A DNA stretch of 64,000 nt from Planctomycetaceae bacterium (GTDB taxonomy: Bacteria; Planctomycetota; Planctomycetia; Planctomycetales; Planctomycetaceae), in NCBI GenBank assembly GCA_019636285.1, contig JAHBXV010000004.1, forward strand, positions 124,001 through 188,000, written 5' to 3'. Below the pieces are notes generated by a model that did no database searches, was not told the DNA's origin, and saw nothing but the letters and a program-made list of their open reading frames with translations. Positions 17,509 to 25,269 of this stretch are shown piece by piece. A program made the translations under genes and the position numbers. Every line of letters starts with the position of its first letter. Positions within the stretch are counted from its first letter, which is position 1.

Positions 17509-18906
17509 TTACTCGCTGACGGGATCGGCCGAGTCAACGCCGCGCGGCTGGGCCGGGTCGGTACTGCTCGGCGACGTTCCCGATGGACCGGTCGAACGCT
17601 GTGGAGGCTGCTTGCCCCACTTCGCTTCATGCTGCGCTCGGCGCCGCTGTTCAAGCAGGCCGGTCATGAGCAGGTCGAAACTGCGGGCATATTCGGCCAA
17701 GGCCAGCGACAATCGCTTCCTTTCGGCCGCCGACATCGCCTTGCGAAGGTGATCTTCGAGACGTTCCCAGTCGATCCGCCAACCTTCTTCGCGCGCCGCG
17801 CGCTGCAATTCCCCCTCGAGCCGGGCCACTTCTTCGAGGAAGCGGATCTGGAGCTTTGCGGGGGCCGTGCGATACGGTCGCCACACGACCGTCGACAGGG
17901 GATCAAACGACGAAGCTCGCACCGGGCCATCGCTGCGTCTGCGGATGGTCACGAACAGCGTTGCGATCCAGAGGAGCGCGCTCAGAATCATAATGGCTGA
18001 GCCTTGGATGATCTGCCCGCGCACCGCGGCCGCGTAGAGCCCGGACAGGAGAGCGATCGCCAGGGTGGCCGAAATCACGAATGGTCCCCAGCCGCCAGAA
18101 ACGGCACGCATGGCCACGCTGGGCTGATCGAGCGAGGCACCGTCTGGAATCGCACCAACCTTCACGACGATGGCCGTGATGTTGTCGGGGCCGCCCCGAA
18201 GATTGGCAAGGTGGACCATCAGACGGCAGGCGTCGGCCGGCGGCAGTTCGCCGGCAATCATGCCGATTTCGGGATCGGACAGCTGATTGGACAGACCGTC
18301 CGAACACAGGACGAAGACGTCCCCGGGGAATACCGGCGAGGGGCCTTCGAGATCGACCTGAACGGTCGGTTCCGGACCCAGCGAGCGGGTGATGACATTT
18401 CGCGGAAACAACCGGTCGGCGTCGCGCGGGTGAACCTTCCGACGCTGGATCAATTCCCAGACCAGGCTGTGATCGGCCGTGAGCTGATCGATGCGTTTGT
18501 CGCGTATGCGGTAGATTCGGCTGTCGCCGACGTGACTGATGCTGGCACCGTGCGGGCCGAGCACGAGAGCCGAACAGGTGGTTCCCATGCGTAGAAATTC
18601 GGGGTTTCGCAGCCCGCGATCGTGAATCACCTCGTTGGCGCTCTCGACGGCGGCGCGCAACGCTTCATGCACGGGCAGATCGCGGCGTTTGTCGAAGGCG
18701 TGTGGAATGGTGTCAACGGCCAGTTTGCTGGCCAGTTCGCCCACCGCATGTCCGCCCATTCCATCAGCGACGACAAACAGGTTGCCGCGCTCCTGCCAGG
18801 TTTCGACGTCACCGGCGAGTTTGACGGCGAGCGAGTCCTGATTGTTCTGCCGACGGAAACCGACGTCGGTCAATGCGGCGTACTGGATCGGCTGTTGCCA
18901 GTACAT
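17509..18906 (-). CDS. PP2C-family serine/threonine phosphatase, membrane-anchored
   Basis: 465 residues. The N-terminal 260 residues are a complete PP2C domain with metal-binding acids: TDVG (D14), NNQD (D24), VADGMGGH (D48), HVGDSRIYR, LCSDGLSNQL and GGPDNITAI. Two hydrophobic helices follow (about 285-308 and 315-335), then a charged helical cytoplasmic tail (about 360-440) and a Pro/Ser-rich end. It should remove phosphate from Ser/Thr residues at the inner face of the membrane. I preferred the ATG at 18906, twelve residues before the TDVG motif; a GTG at 18954 would add 16 residues of atypical sequence. It lies upstream of the proton-channel cluster in the same direction with a 283-base gap, so co-regulation is possible but not shown. 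Confidence 0.88.
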   Translation of the reverse strand: MYWQQPIQYAALTDVGFRRQNNQDSLAVKLAGDVETWQERGNLFVVADGMGGHAVGELASKLAVDTIPHAFDKRRDLPVHEALRAAVESANEVIHDRGLRNPEFLRMGTTCSALVLGPHGASISHVGDSRIYRIRDKRIDQLTADHSLVWELIQRRKVHPRDADRLFPRNVITRSLGPEPTVQVDLEGPSPVFPGDVFVLCSDGLSNQLSDPEIGMIAGELPPADACRLMVHLANLRGGPDNITAIVVKVGAIPDGASLDQPSVAMRAVSGGWGPFVISATLAIALLSGLYAAAVRGQIIQGSAIMILSALLWIATLFVTIRRRSDGPVRASSFDPLSTVVWRPYRTAPAKLQIRFLEEVARLEGELQRAAREEGWRIDWERLEDHLRKAMSAAERKRLSLALAEYARSFDLLMTGLLEQRRRAQHEAKWGKQPPQRSTGPSGTSPSSTDPAQPRGVDSADPVSE

Positions 18907-19062
18907 GACGACGAGGTGCTTCCGAACGAGAGCGCGACGAAAGAAAGGCGGCACGGGTTACCGCGACACATTCCGGAATTCTAGCGTCCGGACGCCGAAA
19001 ACACCCCAACCAGAGGGTGAGATCATGAGAACGACGGGAATTGCCCGCATGCAAACCGTTTA

Positions 19063-19971
19063 TCAGGGATCGGCCGTCCCGGCGACGACCGTGAGCAGAT
19101 CACCGCTGTCGATCGACGGACACCAGTGCTTTTCGATGTGTTCGATGACGAGTTCCGTGCCGCGGGCGTGGCTGACGTGGGGCTTTTCCCGAGGGTCGTA
19201 CATGCAGTCGGTCAAGTCACGAGCCAAAACCACGTTGAAACCCAGCTTGACCAACTGGCGAATGCCGAATGGCCGGCCGAGAACGCACAGGTTGGTGTGG
19301 ACTCCCGTCATGACGACGTTCTTGATGCCGTGATTGCGGAAGTAGCTGAAGATTTCGTCGCCGCGATCACTGATGCCGTCGTAGCCGATGATGGCGATGC
19401 CGGGGTGTTGGCGGTCGAACACTTTGACCATCTCGCCCACGACCGGGTCGTCGCAGTAGTGCGTCTTGGCCTCGATGGGAAGCGGCGGTTCCCGCGCCGG
19501 GTCGAGATCGCACCAACCGGTGATGTCGAAGGGAGCCTGCACGCGCGGCGTTTGTTTGAGCCTCTGGCGAAACGGCGTGTTGTCGTAAAGGTCGACGACG
19601 CCGCTAGGAGAATGGATGATGACGGCGCCATGGTCACGGGCCGCCGTCAGGACGCGATTGAGCCGGGGGACCATTTCGTTTACCCGGTGCGCGGAGAGCT
19701 TGCAATAATGGTCGTCCCACATGTCGCAGATGATGATGGCAGTTTCCGCGCAGGCCCAGCGCTGGGGAATCTCGACGACGTCCCACCGCTCGGGGGATTC
19801 GCCTTCGAGCAAGACGCGGCTGCGCTGTTTCAGTTCGAAGAGACCTGGCACGACCGGCCGTGCCGGAATGACCTCGGCGGGTGCGGTTGACTCGGTCGGT
19901 TCGGCTGCCGTCACAAAGCCGGCGGCGAGCATGGGGATGAGCAATAGCGCGATCGTCCGGAATGAATCCAT
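19063..19971 (-). CDS. Secreted cysteine hydrolase (isochorismatase-like family)
   Basis: 302 residues from the ATG at 19971, which opens a clear signal peptide (SFRTIALLLIPMLAAGFVTAA). The frame extends upstream through the neighbouring gene without meaning. The isochorismatase/nicotinamidase fold is recognisable: AIIICDMWDDHYC supplies the Asp, NVVMTGVHTNLCVLG the nucleophile Cys, and the IGYDGISDRGD and GFNVVLARDLTDCMYDP blocks follow. Export suggests that the substrate is outside the cytosol, which is unusual for the family but common in planctomycetes. GGAG lies about eleven bases upstream. It begins 26 bases after the formylglycine-generating enzyme gene, probably in one operon. The substrate is unknown. 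Confidence 0.85.
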   Translation of the reverse strand: MDSFRTIALLLIPMLAAGFVTAAEPTESTAPAEVIPARPVVPGLFELKQRSRVLLEGESPERWDVVEIPQRWACAETAIIICDMWDDHYCKLSAHRVNEMVPRLNRVLTAARDHGAVIIHSPSGVVDLYDNTPFRQRLKQTPRVQAPFDITGWCDLDPAREPPLPIEAKTHYCDDPVVGEMVKVFDRQHPGIAIIGYDGISDRGDEIFSYFRNHGIKNVVMTGVHTNLCVLGRPFGIRQLVKLGFNVVLARDLTDCMYDPREKPHVSHARGTELVIEHIEKHWCPSIDSGDLLTVVAGTADP

Positions 19972-19997
19972 GAGACAAGACTCCGTGGCAAACCGAT

Positions 19998-21143
19998 TCA
20001 GGGTCGTTCGTCTCGAGCGACTTCCCGCGGGGGCGTTTTGACCATGCGAAAGCCGCAATGGAAGGTTCCCGTTTGCAGATCCCCCTTCATGCGAGCCGCG
20101 TTGCGATAACCGATGCAGTAGTTGTCGCTGCACATGAATGAACCGCCGCGCTGGACCTTCTTGGGAATGGTCGGTTCGAGCGGGTCGAGACTGTCGGCGG
20201 GACCGAGGGGATTGCGTGACGGGCTGTCGCGATAGTAATCCGGGCGATACCAGTCGTAGCACCATTCCCAGACATTGCCCGACATGTCGTACAGGCCATA
20301 GGCATTGGGGGGGAACGCGCCGGCCGGCGAGGTCTGAGCGTGGCCGTCCTCGTTGCGGTTGGTGATCGGAAACTCTCCCTGCCAGATGTTGTGCAGCCAT
20401 TTCCCCTCGGGGTTCCGCTCGTTGCCCCAGGGAAATTCTTCACCATCAAGTCCGCCTCGGGCTGCGTATTCCCACTCGGCTTCGGTCGGCAAGCGACCGC
20501 CGCGCCATTTGCAGTACGCGACCGCGTCTTCCCAGGCGATGTGGACGACGGGGTGATCGAGCCGATCGTCGATCGACGAATCGGGACCATCGGGATGCCG
20601 CCAGTTGGCCCCTTTTTCGTACTTCCAGACCTGGTACGGCCAGAGGGGATGGTCCTTTCGGAGCGTCTTCGGATCGAACTTGGGGTTGTAACAGATGGAA
20701 CCGGGGACGAGGTTTTCGAGGGGAATGGACGCCGGGTCGACGCCGGGGAGTTGAGCGGCAATGTCCTCGGCCTTGGGCGCTTTCTCGGCCATGGTGACGT
20801 AACCGGTCGCTTCGACGAACTCCCGGTATTGGCGATTGGTCACCTCGTGCGCGTCCATCCAGAAGCCGTCGATGATGACTTCGTGGGCGGGGGATTCATC
20901 GGGAAACTTGGGGTTGTTGGTTCCCATGGTGAATTGGCCGCCGGGGATCCAGACCATTCCCTCGGGGGACGGGCCCGGTGCCTCGACGCGAATCGGCCGA
21001 TCGGCGGCTGGCTTTGATGATTCGGATGCCGTCGGTGTTTGCGGCTCTGGCGTGGGCACGTTTCCCTGGCATCCGGCAAATGCGAGAAAGAGTGCCAACA
21101 GGCAGCCTGTTGAATTGGGTGTCGTGATGCGCGGGGCCAGCAT
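19998..21143 (-). CDS. Formylglycine-generating enzyme (FGE/SUMF1 family), putative lipoprotein
   Basis: 381 residues. The start at 21143 opens a lipoprotein-type signal (CLLALFLAFAGC, lipid Cys probably C25), then a Pro/Thr linker. The rest is one FGE-sulfatase domain: MVWIPGGQFTMGTN, DGFWMDAHEVTNRQYREFV, RLPTEAEWEYAARGG, GLYDMSGNVWEWCYDWY and RGGSFMCSDNYC. Both catalytic cysteines (C338, C343) are present with the five-residue spacing of human SUMF1 (336/341), so it should convert sulfatase Cys to formylglycine rather than be one of the many inactive SUMF-like proteins. The lipobox has Phe at -3, which is not ideal. Placement outside the membrane would require that it act on exported sulfatases. 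The longest frame starts further upstream at 21281 but lacks a signal. It shares the operon with a cysteine hydrolase. Confidence 0.88.
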   Translation of the reverse strand: MLAPRITTPNSTGCLLALFLAFAGCQGNVPTPEPQTPTASESSKPAADRPIRVEAPGPSPEGMVWIPGGQFTMGTNNPKFPDESPAHEVIIDGFWMDAHEVTNRQYREFVEATGYVTMAEKAPKAEDIAAQLPGVDPASIPLENLVPGSICYNPKFDPKTLRKDHPLWPYQVWKYEKGANWRHPDGPDSSIDDRLDHPVVHIAWEDAVAYCKWRGGRLPTEAEWEYAARGGLDGEEFPWGNERNPEGKWLHNIWQGEFPITNRNEDGHAQTSPAGAFPPNAYGLYDMSGNVWEWCYDWYRPDYYRDSPSRNPLGPADSLDPLEPTIPKKVQRGGSFMCSDNYCIGYRNAARMKGDLQTGTFHCGFRMVKTPPREVARDERP

Positions 21144-21347
21144 CGTAAAGTCACTCCGACAACTGTCAGAATCGTCGCGATGGAAGGCTGGTTTCCACCT
21201 CGTGTTTGCCAGGGACGCACCATGCAGTGTAGCGGTCTGGGAGCGCTGATCGCCATTTCGCAGGCGGGGCCAAGGTTGCACTCGCGGGTTGAGCCGTCAA
21301 GAATCGAAGTTCTGCGAGAGTTCTGCCTGGTAGAGAGGGAGGCGACG

Positions 21348-22037
21348 ATGGTTCGAAACATCCGAATGGGTCGGTTGGCAGGTTTTGTGGCTTTGCCGCT
21401 CCTGATCGTTGGCTGTAACGGATCGACGCCGACGGCTCCGAACTCGTCCATGGCGGGTGCCACCGCTGCCGACGACGTTCCGCTGGATCCGCCGCCGCAG
21501 ACCGAGCCACCTGTTGTCTCGGAACCGATCGAATCGGAAAAGCCGGAATCCGCCGAGATGGACTCGGCCCTGACGCCGCGAATGGTGGATTGGGCCGGGG
21601 TCCAGACAGAAGTTGCCAAGCATGCGGGCAAAGTGGTGGTACTCGATGTCTGGTCGACCGCCTGCGAACCCTGCATGCGCGAGTTCCCGTACCTGGTCAC
21701 CTTGCAGGCGGATCATCCGGAAGATGTCGTGTGCATTGCCTTCAGCGTCGACTATGCGGGCATCAAGAGCAAGCCCCCCGAGTTCTACCTGCCACGAGTG
21801 ACAGAGTTTCTAGCGTCGCAGAAGGCGGAGCGGGTGATTCACCTGATGTCGAGCGTCGCGGCGGACGACCTCTTCATCGAGATGGATCTCGATTCCATCC
21901 CCGCGATCTATGTGTTCGACCGCGACGGCAAGCTCAGCAAGCGGTTTGATAACCGCACGCCCGCCGAGGGGGAAGAAGGGATTTCCTATCCCAAGCAGGT
22001 GCTGCCGCTGGTGGCGGAGCTGCTTGGTTCGCGGTAA
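21348..22037 (+). CDS. TlpA-like thioredoxin lipoprotein
   Basis: 229 residues. The start at 21348 has GGGAGG about six bases upstream and opens a lipoprotein signal (GFVALPLLIVGC, C23). A low-complexity Pro/Glu/Ser linker (24-75) is followed by a thioredoxin-like domain with VVVLDVWSTACEPC (C106, C109), a long LMSSVAADD loop and DSIPAIYVFDRDGK containing the cis-Pro. The family reduces disulfides or assists cytochrome c maturation in the periplasm. Upstream in-frame codons to 21180 are not used. The gene is divergent from the formylglycine-generating enzyme gene, with 204 bases between starts for promoters, and converges on the acetyltransferase. Confidence 0.88.
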   Translation: MVRNIRMGRLAGFVALPLLIVGCNGSTPTAPNSSMAGATAADDVPLDPPPQTEPPVVSEPIESEKPESAEMDSALTPRMVDWAGVQTEVAKHAGKVVVLDVWSTACEPCMREFPYLVTLQADHPEDVVCIAFSVDYAGIKSKPPEFYLPRVTEFLASQKAERVIHLMSSVAADDLFIEMDLDSIPAIYVFDRDGKLSKRFDNRTPAEGEEGISYPKQVLPLVAELLGSR

Positions 22038-22054
22038 CCGCCGGCAAACTGCCG

Positions 22055-22621
22055 CTATCTCAATAGCTCTTCAGGTTCCACCGCGCGGTACATGCTCCGC
22101 GCGATGCGGAAGCCCAAGTCGCGATAGAGGGCGACCGCGGCCATGTTGTGGGCTGTCACTTCCAGAGTGACGCGGCGACAGCCGACTTCGGCAAAACCCC
22201 GCAGGGCTTGCCCCACGAGCATCCGCCCAAGGCCGCGATGCCGATACTCGGGAATGATCCCGACGTTCTGGATCGATCCCAGCTCCGACGAAACGAGCAA
22301 GCCCTGAATCGTCCCCACGTCTTCGGGCATCAGGCCGGCGGGCGCGGCTCGGGTGAGCAGCCAGGTGGCGCGTGGCTCGAACTGGGATTGATGGGAAATG
22401 TCGCGCATCAGCCGCAGGCAACCGTAGTAATCGCCCAGGCACGGAAAGACCTGCGAGTCGAGTTCGTCATGAAAGCTAAGGTACTTCACGAGCGCATGGC
22501 GCTCGACATCGGCCGGCTGCCAGTGCTGCCAGGCGAATTCCTCGGGCAACGAAGCCACTGGGAACCGAACCTGCGAGAGTTCGAGTTCCATGCGAAAGCG
22601 TTTGAAGTAATAGAGCGCCAT
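22055..22621 (-). CDS. GNAT-family N-acetyltransferase
   Basis: 188 residues. The C-terminal half is a GNAT domain: IQNVGIIPEYRHRGLGRMLV holds the acetyl-CoA pyrophosphate loop (R-x-x-G-x-G), and VTLEVTAHNMAAVALYRDLGF is the usual N-x-x-A-x-x-x-Y-x-x-x-G-F block. The N-terminal half is divergent and may bind the substrate. The enzyme transfers acetyl from acetyl-CoA to an amine that cannot be named from sequence. It is transcribed away from the R-M genes with about 120 bases between; a short hairpin lies in the gap. Confidence 0.85.
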   Translation of the reverse strand: MALYYFKRFRMELELSQVRFPVASLPEEFAWQHWQPADVERHALVKYLSFHDELDSQVFPCLGDYYGCLRLMRDISHQSQFEPRATWLLTRAAPAGLMPEDVGTIQGLLVSSELGSIQNVGIIPEYRHRGLGRMLVGQALRGFAEVGCRRVTLEVTAHNMAAVALYRDLGFRIARSMYRAVEPEELLR

Positions 22622-22638
22622 GATGCGACGCGATTCTC

Positions 22639-22662
22639 GAAAGGGCGATAGACGACCCTTTC
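22639..22662 (-). terminator. Short hairpin between R-M genes and the GNAT gene
   Basis: GAAAGGG (22639-22645) pairs perfectly with CCCTTTC (22656-22662) around a ten-base loop. On the minus strand it lies 80 bases past the HNH stop and just before the GNAT start. There is no T-tract, so this may be a weak terminator or a processing site. Confidence 0.35.
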
Positions 22663-22744
22663 AGGATACCAAAGGACGACTAAACTGACAAAAGGAATTG
22701 GCGAGCACCAACCGGGAAATTCAAGCGATGCTCGTGAATCGCTG

Positions 22745-23344
22745 TCAGTTCTTGTCAGCAGAATCGTCAGACTCAACCACAATCAAACGAAATTTCTTCA
22801 GCAGCCAGTCGAGAACGGCTCGTTGATCGGAGATGGTCGCGCGTCGAACTTGCGACAATAGATGAATCGTGTCCGGCTTGGGGGGTGAGGCGTTTTGGAG
22901 GCCTTCATTACAGTTTGTGCAGACGGCTCGAAGATTTCGAGGCGAATCATCGCCGCCTTTCGACTTGTCAACGATGTGTCCCATCGTCAGGCGGACCGGG
23001 CGATTGCCGCCAAGTGGGTCGGGATCGCCGGCTGCGACGCCGCACATTTGGCATGTATATCCATTTCGCTCAAGGACTAATGCCCTCGTCTCTTTTGAAA
23101 TACTGCGAGAGAATGCGGGGACTCGAGTGATCGTTTCCAGCAGGTATTGATTCGGTTTGAGGTCCGCGCGGTCCTTGTGAGAGAGAATCTGGTAGCCATC
23201 TTCGTTACGAAGTTCCCGGACTCGCCTTGCCCATTCCACGGCGCCACCGCTTGCGGTCTGAATTTCGCGAGACGTAACGACCTTACCCAAGTTCGCCAAA
23301 AAGTACTCGAGAATTCGTTGCTTTGACCCCGGCTTTTTTGCCAT
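22745..23344 (-). CDS. HNH restriction endonuclease (type II R-M)
   Basis: 199 residues from the ATG at 23344. The N-terminal 60 residues look like a winged-helix DNA-binding domain (KQRILEYFLANLGKVVTSREI). Residues 95-150 are an HNH nuclease with a structural zinc site: CQMC (98-101) and CTNC (142-145) flank MGHIVDKSKGGDDSPRNLRA, with H123 and N137 as catalytic HNH residues. The start lies inside the methyltransferase gene (62-base overlap), so expression is coupled with and follows the methylase, the safe order for an R-M pair. An in-frame upstream start at 23386 is possible. Base composition is less GC-rich than the neighbours, consistent with horizontal transfer. Cleavage specificity cannot be read from the sequence. 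Confidence 0.85.
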   Translation of the reverse strand: MAKKPGSKQRILEYFLANLGKVVTSREIQTASGGAVEWARRVRELRNEDGYQILSHKDRADLKPNQYLLETITRVPAFSRSISKETRALVLERNGYTCQMCGVAAGDPDPLGGNRPVRLTMGHIVDKSKGGDDSPRNLRAVCTNCNEGLQNASPPKPDTIHLLSQVRRATISDQRAVLDWLLKKFRLIVVESDDSADKN

Positions 23345-24179
23345 TCCGACTTCGCTCCGCCTTGGCCATGCTGGCGTATTTCGCATTCAATTCAATCAAG
23401 ACCGCGTTTCGCCCGGCTTCATTGGCGGCCACTCCTGTCGTACCACACCCACCGAATGGGTCCAAAACGAGGTCTCCAGGACGGGATCCCAGCAAAATGC
23501 AGCGGCGTGCCAATTCTCTCGGAAAGGCGGCTGGGTGGCCGTATGTGGTTGGATCGGGACCCAGCGTCCAGTAGTTTCTCAAGTTCGCGCCCGTGGGTTC
23601 CCGGACGGCTTTGTGGTCATAGTAATAGCCACCTGCCTTCGCGAATAGAAACACATCTTCAGTTGCGTTCGTAGGGCGATTCTTCACGCTTTCCGGCATT
23701 GCAGACTTTTTGATCCATGTGATTCTCGAGCGAAGAATCCAGCCATCGGCCTGGAGTGCGAACGCAACTCGCCACGGCAGGCCCATGAGATCGCGGTCTT
23801 TCAGTCCCCAAACTTCGGGAACCTTGCAATTCCGCTTTTGAATCATCTTGCGAGTGTTTCCAACGACAGCGTTCGGGCCATGCATTCCCGTGCCGCCATT
23901 TCGTGCATATCCATCGCCCACGTTCAGCCATAGCGTGCCATCTTTGCGCAGGACTCGTCGTACTTCGGCAAAAACGGCAACGAGATTTTGCACGTATTGT
24001 TCTGGGGACGGTTCCGCACCAATTTGCGCACTATGGTCGTAATCGCGCAGTCCCCAGTACGGCGGGGAGGTCACACAGCACTGAACGGAATCAGCCGCGA
24101 GCGCAGGGAGCACCTGCAGGCTATCGCCGACGATAATCTGGCAGAATGGACGGTTCGGGGCGTTAGCCGAATTGCTCAC
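23283..24179 (-). CDS. Site-specific DNA methyltransferase (N4-cytosine/N6-adenine class)
   Basis: 298 residues. Motif IV, VTSPPYWGLRDY (about 36-47), is near the N-terminus and motif I, DPFGGCGTTG, near the C-terminus; this is the beta-type circular permutation seen in amino-methyltransferases of type II systems. The central region VWGLKDRDLMGLPWRVAFAL is also family-typical. It transfers methyl from S-adenosylmethionine to a base in the recognition site, protecting it from the HNH enzyme whose gene starts within this one. I chose the GTG at 24179 because GAGGGA lies seven bases upstream; the longest frame would begin with a TTG at 24248. GC content is lower than in flanking genes. Confidence 0.9.
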   Translation of the reverse strand: MSNSANAPNRPFCQIIVGDSLQVLPALAADSVQCCVTSPPYWGLRDYDHSAQIGAEPSPEQYVQNLVAVFAEVRRVLRKDGTLWLNVGDGYARNGGTGMHGPNAVVGNTRKMIQKRNCKVPEVWGLKDRDLMGLPWRVAFALQADGWILRSRITWIKKSAMPESVKNRPTNATEDVFLFAKAGGYYYDHKAVREPTGANLRNYWTLGPDPTTYGHPAAFPRELARRCILLGSRPGDLVLDPFGGCGTTGVAANEAGRNAVLIELNAKYASMAKAERSRNGKKAGVKATNSRVLFGELG

Positions 24180-24291
24180 GGAAATCCCTCGTGGCAGGTA
24201 CTGGTCAACGACTGGTGCAAGATTCAGATGATCCCTCGCGAAACGCAAGTCAAGCGCGGCCTGAGAACGTGTCCTTTGATGCGATCACAGT

Positions 24292-25167
24292 CTACCGCAT
24301 CCCCAATCGCCGCAGAATCGTAGGAATCGCGGCGATGAATGCTCCGGCGGCGAGGCCGCCCGCGTGGGCGGCGTTGGCGATTGGGCCAACCAGTCCAGTG
24401 AAGCAAAGAACGAACCAGATCAGCATCAGCGTGACGATGTTGGGGGCCAGCCCCAGGCCGCTCTCGGGTTCCAGCTTGCCCTTCACCCACAGGTAGCCAA
24501 ACAGCCCGTAGTTCACTCCCGACATTCCCAGAAAGAACAGGGTTCCGGCCAGGAATTGGGCAAGGTTGGAGACAAGGGCCAGAAACAGGACGAACGTCAC
24601 GAACCAGGGTGTCCCCTTCCTCGATTCGAGGATCATTCCGAAGTCTCGCAGCCACATCATGTTGAACAAAATGTGCAACAGGGAGCCGTGGGCCAGAATG
24701 GGGGTGAATAACCGCCAGACTTCGCCGGCACGGACTTCGGGGAGCGAGGGCCGCGTGCCGATGAAAAACTGCATCAGCAGCTCTTTGTCGCCCATGATCT
24801 CCGTGAAATAGAAGACGATCACGCAGGCGGCGATCAGGGCAAACGTGAACGGGCAGGCAGACGCGGCGGGTCGAGCCCAGCGATCTCGCATCGAGACCTG
24901 GTTGCGCCGCGCGGCGGCCTGGCGGGCCAGGTCGCGATCCAGTTTCTCCCGAGCGCGATCCGCGGCGTCGCGAAACTTGGGGGCACAGGGATTCTCGCGA
25001 AACTGACGGAGCTCTTCCCGCGCCCAGTCGAGGTGATCTTCGTCCTGAATCCACAGGGCAAAGCCATCGCCTTCCGGCTCGACCGAGCAACCACGCCCAG
25101 AACCACGCAGATGATCGGCAAAGTGTTCGGCTTGTTGTCGATCGTTGAGTTGACCAATTTGACGCAT
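24292..25167 (-). CDS. Rhomboid intramembrane serine protease
   Basis: 291 residues. Residues 1-60 resemble the cytoplasmic domain of GlpG-type rhomboids, followed by a charged linker and six or so TM helices from about 104. The catalytic Ser is S216 in GMSGVNYG, the catalytic His is H268 in NAAHAGGLAAG, and H165/N169 in LLHILFNMMW complete the oxyanion site. It should cleave TM helices of membrane proteins in the inner membrane. It lies between the methyltransferase and the protease fusion gene, all in the same direction, with about 100 bases on either side. Confidence 0.92.
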   Translation of the reverse strand: MRQIGQLNDRQQAEHFADHLRGSGRGCSVEPEGDGFALWIQDEDHLDWAREELRQFRENPCAPKFRDAADRAREKLDRDLARQAAARRNQVSMRDRWARPAASACPFTFALIAACVIVFYFTEIMGDKELLMQFFIGTRPSLPEVRAGEVWRLFTPILAHGSLLHILFNMMWLRDFGMILESRKGTPWFVTFVLFLALVSNLAQFLAGTLFFLGMSGVNYGLFGYLWVKGKLEPESGLGLAPNIVTLMLIWFVLCFTGLVGPIANAAHAGGLAAGAFIAAIPTILRRLGMR

Positions 25168-25269
25168 CGAGGCGATTCAATCTCTTACCAGGAGGCCATG
25201 TCGCGATTATCCACCCCAAAAGGAGTGGCGTGCGGTGCTCCGGAAGCCCCGGAACCTTCTGGAAAGAGT

